A stretch of DNA of 64,000 bases. It comes from Rhizobium leguminosarum (GTDB taxonomy: Bacteria > Pseudomonadota > Alphaproteobacteria > Rhizobiales > Rhizobiaceae). Below the pieces are notes generated by a model, which saw nothing but the letters and a program-made list of their open reading frames with translations, ran no database searches and was not told the DNA's origin. Every line of letters begins with the position of its first letter. The first letter of the stretch is position 1. The stretch lies in NCBI RefSeq assembly GCF_001679785.1, contig NZ_CP016287.1, forward strand, positions 1,116,001 to 1,180,000, given 5' to 3'. This document shows positions 1 through 8,160 of the stretch, piece after piece. Both the position numbers and the translations under genes were made by a program.

Positions 1-2
1 TT

Positions 3-236
3 ATTGCGGTGCTGAAGGAACAGGAGGCGGGTGCGAAGGCAGCCGATCTCTGCCGCAAGCACGGGATTTCAGAAGCAACGTTTTATAATTGGAAAGCCAA
101 ATACGGCGGCATGGAAGTCTCCGAAGCGAAGCGTCTGAAGGCGCTTGAGGACGAGAATGCGAGGCTAAAGAAGTTGCTGGCCGAGCAGATGCTTGATGCA
201 GCCGCGCTCCGCGAGCTTCTTGCAAAAAAATGGTAG
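3..236 (+). CDS. IS3-family transposase OrfA (5' partial)
   Basis: This is the helix-turn-helix protein of an IS407-type IS3 element; OrfA supplies terminal-repeat binding. The visible frame carries the HTH core ([19 protein letters not shown]) followed by a leucine/glutamate-rich coiled coil and ends LLAKKW. The frame is open to the window edge with residues I-A before the first GTG, so the start lies outside the window and the GTG at 9 is unlikely to be the real start. A run of seven A at 224-230, just before the stop and overlapping the orfB start, is the expected site for -1 frameshifting that makes the OrfAB transposase. Confidence 0.88.
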   Translation: MAVLKEQEAGAKAADLCRKHGISEATFYNWKAKYGGMEVSEAKRLKALEDENARLKKLLAEQMLDAAALRELLAKKW

Positions 237-1159
237 GGCCTGCCGCCCAGCGTGACGCCGTCACGCATCTGAAGGCCGTCATGGGTCTTTCGGAGCGGCG
301 GGCCTGCCAGATTATATCCGCCGACCGCAAGATGATCCGTTACCGGTCAAGCCGACCGCCGGAGGTTGAACTGCGGACGAAGCTGCGCGACCTCGCCAAT
401 GAGCGGCGTCGTTTCGGCTACCGTCGGCTGTTTGTCCTGCTTCGGCGGGACGGAGAGCCGTCCGGGGTCAATCGCATCTACCGGCTCTATCGCGAGGAAG
501 GTCTTTCCGTTCGCAAGCGGAAAGCCAGGCGGCGTGCGGTCGGCACACGTGCGCCGATCCTGGTTGAAGCGAAGGCCAATGCCCGCTGGTCGCTGGACTT
601 CGTGCATGACCAGTTCGCCTGCGGCAGACGCTTCCGCGTGCTCAACATTGTCGATGACGTGACGCGCGAATGCCTGGCAGCGGTCCCGGACACGTCGATC
701 TCTGGTCGACGTGTCGCCCGAGAACTGACGACGCTGATCGAACGACGCGGCAAGCCCGGAATGATTGTCTCCGACAACGGCACCGAACTAACGTCGAATG
801 CCATCCTCGCCTGGTCGAGGGATCACAAGGTCGAGTGGCACTATATCGCGCCGGGGAAGCCAATGCAGAACGGCTATGTCGAGAGTTTCAACGGCCGGAT
901 GCGCGACGAGTTGCTCAACGAGAGCCTCTTCTTCGGCCTCGATCATGCCCGCAGCGCCATTGCTGAATGGGCTGACGACTATAACCATTTCCGGCCACAC
1001 TCGTCGCTCGGATACCAGACCCCGGCAGGCTACGCCGGGATCATCGCCGCAACCGGCTCCAACGCTGCGCAAGATGAAAGCTTCGCGTTTCCGCCGGTTG
1101 CTCCCACCGCGCCATTTGGCGTATTCAAACCCGCCGAGGCTCTAATCGCAGCCGGATGA
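230..1159 (+). CDS. IS3-family transposase OrfB (DDE integrase)
   Basis: This 309-residue OrfB carries the rve/DDE integrase core. The catalytic pattern is visible: Asp in [10 protein letters not shown], Asp in IVSDNGTE and Glu in [14 protein letters not shown], followed by the usual [10 protein letters not shown] tail. It overlaps orfA by 7 bp at the A7 slippery run, so it is normally made as an OrfAB fusion. The copy on the opposite strand (14868-15797) differs by only a few residues. The frame is intact and looks functional. Confidence 0.93.
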   Translation: MVGPAAQRDAVTHLKAVMGLSERRACQIISADRKMIRYRSSRPPEVELRTKLRDLANERRRFGYRRLFVLLRRDGEPSGVNRIYRLYREEGLSVRKRKARRRAVGTRAPILVEAKANARWSLDFVHDQFACGRRFRVLNIVDDVTRECLAAVPDTSISGRRVARELTTLIERRGKPGMIVSDNGTELTSNAILAWSRDHKVEWHYIAPGKPMQNGYVESFNGRMRDELLNESLFFGLDHARSAIAEWADDYNHFRPHSSLGYQTPAGYAGIIAATGSNAAQDESFAFPPVAPTAPFGVFKPAEALIAAG

Positions 1160-1193
1160 AACTTCAGTGGCAGGTCACCCTCTGAGCATGAGG

Positions 1194-1283
1194 ACTATGC
1201 CGAGTGCCAACCAACGGCGACCCGCCGAACTGGCTGGGAATGCGCGGTTTGCCGTAAATATTAGAAGAGACACTCGGCATAGT
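1194..1283. repeat. Inverted repeat in a 318-bp gene-free gap
   Basis: The gap 1178-1495 between the IS3 end and the response regulator stop holds no convincing gene. Within it, ACTATGCCGAGTG at 1194-1206 is repeated in perfect inversion at 1271-1283, with 64 bp between the arms. This could be a small MITE-like remnant, IS subterminal repeats, or a regulatory hairpin. No coding capacity or target duplication is evident. Confidence 0.4.
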
Positions 1284-1495
1284 TCGCCGGTCGGCATAAA
1301 CGGCAAAGATGAATGCAGTCGATCCGCAAGCTTGGTTGACCCAGACGCTTGAGCGCCTTGCGAATGGATGGCCCAGCAGTGAAATCGACGCGCTCATGCC
1401 ATGGAACTACGCCGCCTGAACGGCCCCGGCTTGTCGCTTACGGTCTGCACGCTCAAAGCGCGAACAATCACCTTTTCCAGACTGTATGTTTGCGT

Positions 1496-2191
1496 CTAGC
1501 CATCGCTATTTTCCAACCTATATCCAACTCCCCGGACAGTGACCAGCATACAACTAGCGCCTGCGGCCTCTAGTTTGGATCTCAAATTGCACATATGAGA
1601 GTCAATGGTTCGATCGAGAGGCCCATCGCCTGGATAACATTTGTCAATCAGGTGACTACGTTCGAACACACGGCCGGGGGTACGGGCCAAACAATCGATC
1701 AGGCTGAACTCCTTTAGAGTCAGATTCAGGTCTTTTTGTCCGGTCGGTTGATCTACCGATGCCGTGTGTGCGGAGTAGTCGACTATCAGGTTTCCAACGC
1801 GGATTAGCTGATTGGCGGTTCGATCAACGCCTCTCTTTAGCACCGTGCTGACACGGGCTACCAGCACATCCGGATGGAACGGTTTGGTAACGTAATCATC
1901 CGATCCGACTCGAAAGCCCTGCAGTTCGTCAATAATTTCACGCCTTCCCGTCACAAGAATCACCCGCGTATTGCCGAGACGCCTGATTTCAGCCAGCACC
2001 TCATAGCCGTTCTGGTCGGGCAACGTGATGTCGAGAAGTACGAGATCGGGTTTCAGCTTCCGGTAGTGCTCGAGGCCAATTTTTGCATTGGGAGCATCCA
2101 CTGTCCTAAAACCTTCTCTCCGAAGGTACCTGTGCATTAGATCGCGAGTTTCCGGCTCGTCTTCAATGATGAGGATCAAGTCATTGCTCAT
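1496..2191 (-). CDS. OmpR/PhoB-family response regulator
   Basis: This 231-residue two-component regulator has an N-terminal receiver domain (about 1-120) with the acidic pair E10/D11, phospho-acceptor D54 (VLLDITLPD), T81 and K103 (DYVTKPF). The C-terminal part (about 135-231) is a winged-helix DNA-binding domain ending in a GVGYRLE motif. The frame can begin upstream at 2230, but the ATG at 2191 has AGGAG eight bases before it and starts right at the receiver fold, so I choose it. No histidine kinase lies next to it: IS elements flank both sides, so it is an orphan in this window. Its targets cannot be inferred. Confidence 0.9.
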   Translation of the reverse strand: MSNDLILIIEDEPETRDLMHRYLRREGFRTVDAPNAKIGLEHYRKLKPDLVLLDITLPDQNGYEVLAEIRRLGNTRVILVTGRREIIDELQGFRVGSDDYVTKPFHPDVLVARVSTVLKRGVDRTANQLIRVGNLIVDYSAHTASVDQPTGQKDLNLTLKEFSLIDCLARTPGRVFERSHLIDKCYPGDGPLDRTIDSHMCNLRSKLEAAGASCMLVTVRGVGYRLENSDG

Positions 2192-2402
2192 GGCTGTAAC
2201 TCCTAACAGTTCTGGATTGCGAATAAGCATCGAGCCTGTCGCTCAACCGTAGGGCCGAATCGCTCAATCTCGGTACGTATTAGCTTACCTTATGGGACCG
2301 CACGTGGGCGTCAACCTTAGGAGAAAGTCGTCGAACACTGCTGACGGCATCGAAAACTTAACGGATGAAAGGCCAGCGAAAGACGCCATCCGCAGATATC
2401 TC

Positions 2403-2936
2403 TCATGCTCGGGCAATTTTCGCCCACAGGCTCATCGCCGCCGTGCGCAGTTCGCGATGGTGGCCGGAAGAGATGTCGTGGCGCGGGATTTGAAATAGGT
2501 TGGCGATCGGATCATGGATGGAGACGAAGCGTTGTAGATGTCGCTGTGACTTGAAGCGCTTCATGATCCGCTCTCGCCGCCGGACTGGCTGGTGAGAATT
2601 CTCCGCCCGATTATTCAACCCTTTGTGGGAGCGATGCTCTACACCCGGCATGATCTCTCGCTTTGCTGCGCCGTAGGACCCCAGCTTGTCGGTGATCATC
2701 GCACGCGGCGACCGTCCCTGACCCTTCAAGAGCTTGCGCATCAGGCGCTTGGCGGCCTTTGCATTGCGGCGGCTTTGTACGAGAACCTCCAAGACGAAAC
2801 CGTCCTGATCAACTGCGCGCCACAGCCAATGCTTCTTGCCACGGATTGAAATAACGGCTTCATCGAGAAGCCATATGTGGACGGCCCCCTCCTTGCAAGA
2901 ACTCTTTGATGAGTTGATCGGATCTCTTGCGTTCAT
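2403..2936 (-). pseudogene. IS6-family transposase, C-terminal fragment (copy A)
   Basis: The fragment carries the DDE-type catalytic half of an IS6 transposase. Recognisable blocks are LDEAVISIRGKKHWLWRAVD, a conserved QSRRNAKAAKRLMRKLL stretch, MITDKLGSYGAAK and the RAENSHQPVRRRERIMKRFK block holding the catalytic Glu. It is 5'-truncated by the IS1111-type insertion: residues before HIWLLDE are read from the insertion, so the ATG at 2936 is not a real start. The N-terminal half sits at 4272-4511. Confidence 0.85.
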
Positions 2937-3052
2937 ATGTCCGGCCTTTTGTTGCGTTCACACATGAACGCTGGCCAAGATGGGTTCCGCGACGTGGGTT
3001 CCAAACACTTGATCGGCCTCGTTGGGCCACTGGCATCTACGGATGTGTACCG

Positions 3053-3110
3053 CGTCTCGGATCGATCGATCACACCATCTAATCGTTTCCTGCAAGTTCA
3101 CGCATCAGCT
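3053..3110 (+). repeat. 58-bp segment, present inverted at 58269-58326
   Basis: The 58 bp starting CGTCTCGGATCG and ending CGCATCAGCT is found in exact reverse complement at 58269-58326, while the sequence to its left is in the same orientation at both loci. It lies in the non-coding end of the IS1111-like element, beyond the transposase stop. It contains the GATCGATCGATC stretch. Confidence 0.85.
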
Positions 3111-3157
3111 CAGCACGGTAGCGTCTGTATCCTGCTCACCGTGACCGACTGATCTCT

Positions 3158-4199
3158 TCACGCCGCGCAGGCCAGAGCCGGGCGCGCAGCATTGCCCTTG
3201 TAAGCCTCGCCGGTCACCATCATTTTCCAGGCGATCCTGGCGATCTTGTTGGCCAACGCGACAGCCGCGAGTTTTGGGGCCTTGCGCTTGAGCAACTCGA
3301 TGAGCCAGAGCGAAGCGTTCCTGCCTCTTCCCGCTCTCACCTGTCGAAGCAACGAGGTCGCACCCACGACCAATGTTTTGCGCAATGCCTCATCGCCGGC
3401 CCTCGTAATGATACCGAGCCTGACTTTGCCAGCAGTCGAATGATCCTTGGGCGTCAGGCCCATCCAGGCGGCAAACTGCCTTCCAGATCTGAACTGTTCC
3501 GGTGCCGGCGCTTTCATCACCAGCAAGACCGCGCCGATTGGTCCGACACCAGGGATCTTTGCAAGACGGCGACAACATTCATTGTTGCGATACCAAGCCA
3601 TCAGTTTTGCCTCCACCTCTTTCAGGCGCTCACCCAACTGCGCAAATTCCTCAACGAGAGACGCGAACAGCTCACGCGCCACAGCCGGAATGCTTTCATC
3701 AATCATGATGCGTTCCAGAAGGAGCGGAAGATGAGACATGCCTTTGGCCGCGGTCAGCCCGAACTCAGCTGCATAGCCACGAATCGTATTGGCAAGCTGC
3801 GTCTGTGCGGCGACAGCGCGCTCGCGCATGCCCACCAGCATCAGCGCGGCTTGCTGATCCGCACTCTTTACCGGAACGAACCGCATCGTCGGGCGGCATC
3901 GCCTCGCATAGCGCTTCGGCATCGGCCGCATCATTCTTGCCGCGCTTGACGTAGGGCTTCGCCAGTTGTGGCGCGATCAGCTTTACCTCATGTCCGAACC
4001 CTGTCAGCAACCGCGCCCAGTGATGCGAAGCGGCACAGGCTTCGATCGCAATCGCGGTCGGTGGGCATGTCGCAAAGAAATCCACCATCTCCTTGCGGCG
4101 CATCTTCTTGCGCAGGATCGGCCGCTCGGCGGCGTTCACACCATGCAATTGAAAGACGTGCTTTGACGTATCCATGCCAATACGGATAATCTGATCCAC
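3158..4199 (-). pseudogene. IS110-family transposase, frameshifted
   Basis: The protein starts at 4199 with the DEDD/RuvC-like domain (IIRIGMDTSKHVFQLHGV) and continues to DAADAEALCEAM. It then changes frame near 3895; the second frame runs RPTMRFVPVKSADQQAALM to the stop at 3158 and includes the C-terminal Transposase_20 block (IPGVGPIGAVLLVM). Read as two frames the two parts give one complete IS110 transposase of about 345 residues. A single-base indel is enough to explain the break. The element is therefore probably immobile unless the frameshift is programmed. Confidence 0.85.
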
Positions 4200-4271
4200 G
4201 GACGGCTCCTTCGTTTGAGATCGTTAACAGCTCACTCTGGCACATTTCGATGCCGTTCGGGGGCCGTCCAC

Positions 4272-4511
4272 CCCAACATTTGTCGCCAAGCCGACCGGAT
4301 GATCGACGACGGATCTCGTTGGCAAAGTGCGGCCGAATTTCTCCGCCCACAGCCGGACGGTCTGGTGCGAGACAATGATCCCACGGGCAGCCAGCAAGTC
4401 CTCGACCATTCGCAGGCTCAGAGGGAAACGGAAATAGAGCCACACGGCGTGGGCAATAACTTCAGCGGGAAAGCGATGTCGACGATAGAGTGGATCACGG
4501 TCTGTCATCAA
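4272..4511 (-). pseudogene. IS6-family transposase, N-terminal fragment (copy A)
   Basis: The fragment begins at an ATG (4511) with DRDPLYRRHRFPAEVIAHAV, followed by the helix-turn-helix block (FRFPLSLRMVEDLLAARGI) and WAEKFGR. A frameshift after EKFGR moves the continuing HFANEIRRRSSGRLGDK into another frame. The sequence then stops at GDK where the IS1111-like element is inserted. The catalytic half is at 2403 to about 2876. Confidence 0.82.
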
Positions 4512-4696
4512 CCTTCATCGCACATCGAATTCCACATTCCGTTAAGTTGACGATGCCCTTGTGGGTCCTCGAGAAATCAAGATTTTCTAAATCGTTGGCC
4601 ATAGAAGTTAGAAAGTTGACATAGGGAATCATACGAGCGAAGGGCACTGTAAAGTTATCAGCGGATTGATGCAGCGATAGCTGGCCGGGACGGCTG

Positions 4697-5006
4697 TCAG
4701 GCTGCGGCGACACACGCGATTTTGTTCCAGATTTGCATGGCGGCGTTACGCAGGTCTCGATGTTGAGCCGATGACAGCGTATTGCGGGGAAAGTGGAACA
4801 GGTTGGCAATCGGATCATGGATGGAAACGAACCGCTGAAGCTGGCGTGCCGACTTGAAGCGTTTCATGGTCCTTTCGCGTCGTCGGATCGGCTGGTGCGA
4901 ATTTTCCGCTCGATTATTGAGGCCTTTGTGCGACCGGTGTTCGACACCGGGCATGAGGTCGCGCCTGGCGGCATCATAGGACCGGAGCTTGTCGGTGATC
5001 ATGACC
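4697..5006 (-). pseudogene. IS6-family transposase, C-terminal fragment (copy B)
   Basis: The fragment runs from MITDKLRSYDAARRDLMPG through the catalytic RAENSHQPIRRRERTMKRFK block to the stop at 4697. It is cut off upstream by the IS256 insertion. Joining it to the part at 6310-6731 and removing one 9-bp target duplication restores the expected TPRVMITDKL reading. Confidence 0.87.
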
Positions 5007-5015
5007 CGTGGTGTC

Positions 5016-6309
5016 GGGACTGTCAGGAATTGTGCGGGGGCCGGTTCATTAGTTGAAGAACCGCTCGCCGAAGATGACGGCGAACTGTGTCTTTGCTTCG
5101 ACCCATTCCCGCGGCGCGCGCTTCCATTGCTCTGCGGCGTTGTTGAGCACCAGATATAGCAGCTTCATGGCGGCTTCGTCACCAGGGAAATGCCCACGCG
5201 AGCGCACGGCCCGGCGAAGTTTCGAGTTCAAGGCCTCTATGGCGTTCGTGGTGTAAATGATGCGGCGGACACCTTCCGGGAAGGCGAAGAAGGGAACGAC
5301 GTGTTCCCAATTGCGCCGCCAACTTTGAGAGATGGCAGGGTATTTCTGGCCCCAGTAGCCTTCCTCGAAGGCCTCCAGTGCCTTCAGGCCCGCCTCGGCA
5401 TCTCTGGCACGGTAGATGGCTCTCAGCACCGGCATGACGGGCTTTCTATCCTTGTAGGAAACGAACTCCAAGGAATGCCGGATCAGGTGGACAATGCAAG
5501 TCTGCACGATCGTTTGGGGAAAGACGGCAGTGATGGCTTCGGGAAAGCCCTTCAGGCCATCGACCACAGCGATCAGGATGTCCTGGCAGCCACGGCTCTT
5601 CAGTTCGTTCATCACCCGCAGCCAGAACTTTGCCCCTTCCGTCTGCTCGATCCATAGCCCGAGGATTTCCTTGGTGCCGTCCGCAAGAATAGCGAGTGCG
5701 ACATAGACGGCCTTGTTGCGAACGAAACCTTCGTCCCGGATTTTGACCCGGATGGCGTCGAAGAACACAAGGGGATAGCACAGCTCAAGCGGACGATTCT
5801 GCCACTCACCAACTGCCTCCAGAACGGTATCGGTCACCGCCGAGATCAGGTCTGGCGATACTTCGATGCCGTAGATTTCTTCGAGATGACCCTGGATCTC
5901 CCGCACCGTCATGCCGCGGGCGTACATGGAGATGATCTTGTCGTCGAAATCGGGAAAGCGGCGCTGGTATTTGGCGATCAGCTTCGGGTCGAACGTGCCG
6001 GCCCGGTCGCGCGGAATGGCCAGCGTCATTTTCGACGTTCCGGTCAAAACTGTCTTCCTCGAGGAGCCATTGCGCCGGTTGGCACAGGTCCCCTCGCTAC
6101 GCTCAACATCGAGATGCTCGTCTAGCTCGGCATTGAGAATGCGCTCCGAAAGCGCCCTCTTCAGGTCATCCAGCAAGCCGTCCTTGCCGAAAACCTCGGA
6201 CGGATCACGTCCCGCAAGAAGCTGGTCCAGAAGTTCTTTTTCGATAGCCATGTGATGATTCTCTCCTTTTCATCATCATGGCACCCCGCACAGAATTCCT
6301 GACAGTCCC
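5016..6309 (-). mobile_element. IS256-family element, complete, with 9-bp target duplication
   Basis: The 1294-bp element has inverted ends starting GGGACTGTCAGGAATT and is flanked by the 9-bp direct repeat CGTGGTGTC (5007-5015 and 6310-6318). It is inserted in the transposase of IS6 copy B and carries one intact transposase gene. A 96-bp tail of a second IS256 copy is found at 7103-7198 in the opposite orientation. Confidence 0.93.
5049..6251 (-). CDS. IS256-family (mutator-type) transposase
   Basis: This intact 400-residue transposase of the MULE/IS256 type has the usual length for the family. Landmarks are an N-terminal DNA-binding region (NRRNGSSRKTVLTGTSKM), the catalytic core with VFFDAIRVKIRDEG (Asp), DILIAVVDGLKGF (Asp) and IYTTNAIEALNSKLRRAV (Glu), and a C-terminal EWVEAKTQFAVIFGERF motif. 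The start ATG at 6251 is preceded closely by a GGAGAG run (CCTCTCC-type sequence on the plus strand at 6262-6268). It is the only intact gene in the 2.3-7.7 kb IS block. Confidence 0.95.
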   Translation of the reverse strand: MAIEKELLDQLLAGRDPSEVFGKDGLLDDLKRALSERILNAELDEHLDVERSEGTCANRRNGSSRKTVLTGTSKMTLAIPRDRAGTFDPKLIAKYQRRFPDFDDKIISMYARGMTVREIQGHLEEIYGIEVSPDLISAVTDTVLEAVGEWQNRPLELCYPLVFFDAIRVKIRDEGFVRNKAVYVALAILADGTKEILGLWIEQTEGAKFWLRVMNELKSRGCQDILIAVVDGLKGFPEAITAVFPQTIVQTCIVHLIRHSLEFVSYKDRKPVMPVLRAIYRARDAEAGLKALEAFEEGYWGQKYPAISQSWRRNWEHVVPFFAFPEGVRRIIYTTNAIEALNSKLRRAVRSRGHFPGDEAAMKLLYLVLNNAAEQWKRAPREWVEAKTQFAVIFGERFFN

Positions 6310-6731
6310 CGTGGTGTCCGCCCTTGAGCCTTCAGCAACTTACGCATCAGACGCTTTGCCGCCTTGGCATTTCGGCGGCTTTGCACCAGTACTTCGAGGA
6401 CGAAGCCGTCCTGATCGACCGCACGCCAGAGCCACTGCTTCTTGCCATTGATGGCCCCCACACATTCGTCGAGATGTCATTTGTCGCCCAGGCAGCCGGC
6501 TGACCGTCGCTTGATCTTCCGGGCGAAATGCCGTCCGAATTTCTCCGCCCAGCTTCGAATGGTCTGATGCGTGACGATGATGCCGCGGGCCGCCAGCATG
6601 TCCTCAACCATGCGCAGGCTGAGCGGAAAGCGAAAGTAGAGCCATACCGCGTGCGCAATGATCTCAGCGGGATAGCGGTGGCGACGATAAAGCGGATCAC
6701 GAGCAACTTCTGACATGGCCCATGTACGCAC
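6310..6731 (-). pseudogene. IS6-family transposase, N-terminal fragment with nonsense mutation (copy B)
   Basis: Reading from an ATG at 6731 gives RDPLYRRHRYPAEIIAHAV, the helix-turn-helix block and WAEKFGRHFARKIKRRSAG, then CLGDK. The expected Trp of GDKWHLDE is a stop (TGA), after which HLDECVGAINGKKQWLWRAV continues in frame to TPRG, where IS256 interrupts. The copy therefore carries two independent lesions: a W-to-stop change and an IS256 insertion. Confidence 0.87.
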
Positions 6732-6765
6732 ATCTTCATCAGCCGTCGGTTAACTTTACGGTGCC

Positions 6766-7102
6766 AAGCGACGTGCTGTCCGGCATGGAACGGCTGGGCG
6801 GCGAGGAGCGCACCAACTATCCGCTGACCCTGTCGGTGGAGGATTCTGGCGAGGCGCTCGGCCTGACGGCGCAGGTGGTGGAGCCGATCTCTGCGGATCG
6901 GGTCTGCGGCTACATGCAGCAGGTGCTCGAGCAACTGGCCGAGGCGCTGGAGCATGCCCCCAATAGGCCGGTGCGCGACCTCGACATCCTGCCGGCCGCC
7001 GAGCGCACCTATCTGCTGGAGGATCTGAACCGGACGGCGGCGGATTATCCGTCGGAGCGGTGCATCCATGAGCTGTTCGAGCAACAGGTCCGGCGCGCAC
7101 CC
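6766..7102 (+). pseudogene. Non-ribosomal peptide synthetase fragment (condensation/adenylation junction)
   Basis: The 337-bp fragment encodes GMERLGGEERTNYPLTLSVE, LTAQVVEPISADRVCGYMQ, DLDILPAAERTYLLEDLN and ERCIHELFEQQVRRAP. These are the C-terminal end of an NRPS condensation domain (RTNYPLTL motif), the linker, and the first residues of an adenylation domain (HELFEQQV). It is cut on the left exactly at the IS6-B end (6765) and on the right at an IS256 tail (7103), so the apparent open frame 6722-7162 is a chimera. Nothing else of the synthetase remains in the window. I infer that IS-mediated deletion removed an NRPS locus. Confidence 0.85.
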
Positions 7103-7198
7103 GAATGGGTCGAAGCAAAGACACAGTTCGCCGTCATCTTCGGCGAGCGGTTCTTCAACTAATGAACCGGCCCCCCGCACAGAATTCCTGACAGTCCC
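7103..7198 (+). mobile_element. IS256 3'-end remnant
   Basis: The 96 bp encode the last transposase residues (EWVEAKTQFAVIFGERFFN, stop) and the terminal inverted repeat ending GACAGTCCC. The sequence nearly matches the end of the complete IS256 at 5016, in opposite orientation. It is fused to an NRPS fragment on the left and an IS5 fragment on the right. Confidence 0.9.
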
Positions 7199-7673
7199 CA
7201 TTGCACATAGTCTGACAGATCAGGAAACCGGCGATGCCTCGCAGCTGGAGCCGTTGCTGGATCAGATCGACGATGAGATCGACCAGTTCACTGCCGATGG
7301 AGCCTATGATGGCTATCCAACCTACGACGCAGTTCTCCGTCACAGCGCAGGCGCAAGGGTCGTCATTCCACCGCGCTCGAACGCGGTTGAACGGCCCAAC
7401 GTCCAAGCATCCTGCCAGAGAGACGACCACATATCATCCATGCAGGCAGATGGCCGGCTGAAATGGCAGACGTCCACCGGCTATGGCAAACGGGCGCTGA
7501 TCGAAACAGCGATGGGCAGATACAAGGGCATCATCGGGCCGCGTTTGCACGCTCGTTCATTCCGGTCGCAGCAGACAGAGGCTGCGATCGGGGTCACCAT
7601 ACTGAACCGAATGCTCGCCTGCGGACGCCCGAAATCCGTTCGTTGCGAGGCACCGACGGCAGCAACGAAATAA
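7199..7673 (+). pseudogene. IS5-family transposase, C-terminal fragment
   Basis: The fragment starts directly after the IS256 tail and reads SLTDQETGDASQLEPLLDQI, FTADGAYDGYPTYDAV (catalytic Asp region), IPPRSNAV and YGKRALIETAMGRYKGII (catalytic Glu region), ending ILNRMLACGRPKSVRCEA. This is the C-terminal half of an IS5-group DDE transposase. The N-terminal half and left end are missing, removed at the IS256 junction. Confidence 0.82.
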
Positions 7674-7712
7674 GTACGCATCAAAGACCGAATGATGACC
7701 CGTCGCTGAGCG

Positions 7713-7806
7713 GTGCACCAACGCCGTCCGATGGGAGGAGAGGATCATGAAGCGCTTTCCGTACACGACCCGATCGCCAACCTCTTTAACGTTCCCCGCC
7801 ACGATA
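7713..7806 (+). pseudogene. IS6-family transposase remnant C, left piece
   Basis: A plus-strand IS6 remnant reads like the RRERIMKRF block, then jumps with an internal deletion to HDPIANLFNVPRHD. It is interrupted by the IS51-like IS3 element at 7807 and resumes at 9048. About 40 bp of unassigned sequence separate it from the IS5 fragment upstream. Confidence 0.75.
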
Positions 7807-7869
7807 TGGCCTGCTGCCGGTTTCATGGACACGAGGTTAAGGTGTTCCTCCTGAAACCGGAGAGCATGA

Positions 7870-8160
7870 ATGCAAAGACGAATATTCAGCCGCGAGTACA
7901 AGCTTGAGGCGGTGAAGCTGGTCAGGGAGCGTGGGGTTGCCGTTGCGCAGGCTGCCCGTGATCTTGATGTCCACGAGAATGTGTTGCGCAAATGGGTTCG
8001 GGAATACGGCGACGATCCCAGCCAATCCTTTCCTGGAAAAGGGCAAATGAAGCCGGAGCAGCTTGAGATCGAGCGGCTCCGTCGTGAAGTCGCAAAGCTG
8101 AAGGCAGAGCGCGATATCCTAAAAAAGGCCGCAGCCTACTTTGCCAGGGACGCGATATGA
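7870..8160 (+). CDS. IS3-family transposase OrfA (IS51-like)
   Basis: This 96-residue OrfA has a helix-turn-helix (YKLEAVKLVRERGVAVAQA, then DLDVHENVLRKWVREYG) and a C-terminal leucine-zipper-like segment (EIERLRREVAKLKAERDILK) ending AAAYFARDAI. The stop overlaps the orfB start as ATGA at 8157-8160. A run of six A at 8120-8125 (CTAAAAAAGG) near the end of orfA is a plausible -1 frameshift site. The element is complete, so OrfA is probably functional. Confidence 0.93.
   Translation: MQRRIFSREYKLEAVKLVRERGVAVAQAARDLDVHENVLRKWVREYGDDPSQSFPGKGQMKPEQLEIERLRREVAKLKAERDILKKAAAYFARDAI

Larger units (their letters stand above)
1..1177 (+). mobile_element. IS3-family (IS407-type) element, left end outside window
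   Basis: Overlapping orfA and orfB of an IS3 element run off the left edge of the window. The right terminal inverted repeat (TCAGTGGCAGGTCA) ends at 1177. A nearly identical, complete copy lies inverted at 14850-16078, where the ends and a 4-bp target duplication are visible; 4-bp duplications are typical of the IS407 group. The target duplication of this copy cannot be checked because its left end is missing. Confidence 0.9.
2877..4271 (-). mobile_element. IS110-family (IS1111-like) element inside IS6 copy A
   Basis: A 1395-bp insertion is bounded by a perfect 12-bp inverted repeat, GTGGACGGCCCC at 2877-2888 and GGGGCCGTCCAC at 4260-4271. It carries an IS110-type transposase on the minus strand. 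Short (sub)terminal inverted repeats are the mark of the IS1111 subgroup. It lies in the IS6 transposase between the GDK and WHLDE codons. An internally deleted derivative sits at the same site in another IS6 copy (58094-58444). Confidence 0.8.
2346..4557 (-). mobile_element. IS6-family element A, interrupted by an IS110/IS1111 element
   Basis: IS6-type ends are visible: GGCATCGAAAACTTAACGG at 2346 and its inverted partner ending at 4557 (CGTTAAGTTGACGATGCC). The transposase is split into a C-terminal part (2403 to about 2876) and an N-terminal part (4272-4511) by an insertion at 2877-4271. The 8-bp flanks differ (CTGCTGAC versus CTTGTGGG), so the copy has no target duplication, consistent with IS6-mediated rearrangement or deletion of one flank. 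Confidence 0.82.
4643..6765 (-). mobile_element. IS6-family element B, interrupted by IS256
   Basis: The ends are GGCACTGTAAAGTTA at 4643 and the inverted TAACTTTACGGTGCC ending at 6765. The transposase is split by an IS256 element at 5016-6309. The 8-bp flanks differ (GAGCGAAG versus AAGCGACG), so no target duplication remains. Only 85 bp separate this copy from IS6 copy A (4558-4642); I see no gene there. Confidence 0.85.

Noticed and set aside
4558-4642. TTGACA-like promoter (near 4615) in the 85-bp gap between two IS6 copies
   Set aside because: No gene lies downstream except IS6 debris on the opposite strand, and a single hexamer match is not enough.
6722-7162. Apparent 146-residue gene with NRPS similarity
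   Set aside because: The frame starts inside an IS6 end and stops in an IS256 tail; only the middle third is NRPS-derived. It is a chance fusion.
7068-7673. 201-residue open frame read as one transposase
   Set aside because: The first 43 residues are antiparallel-frame sequence from the NRPS/IS256 scraps; only 7199-7673 is IS5-derived.
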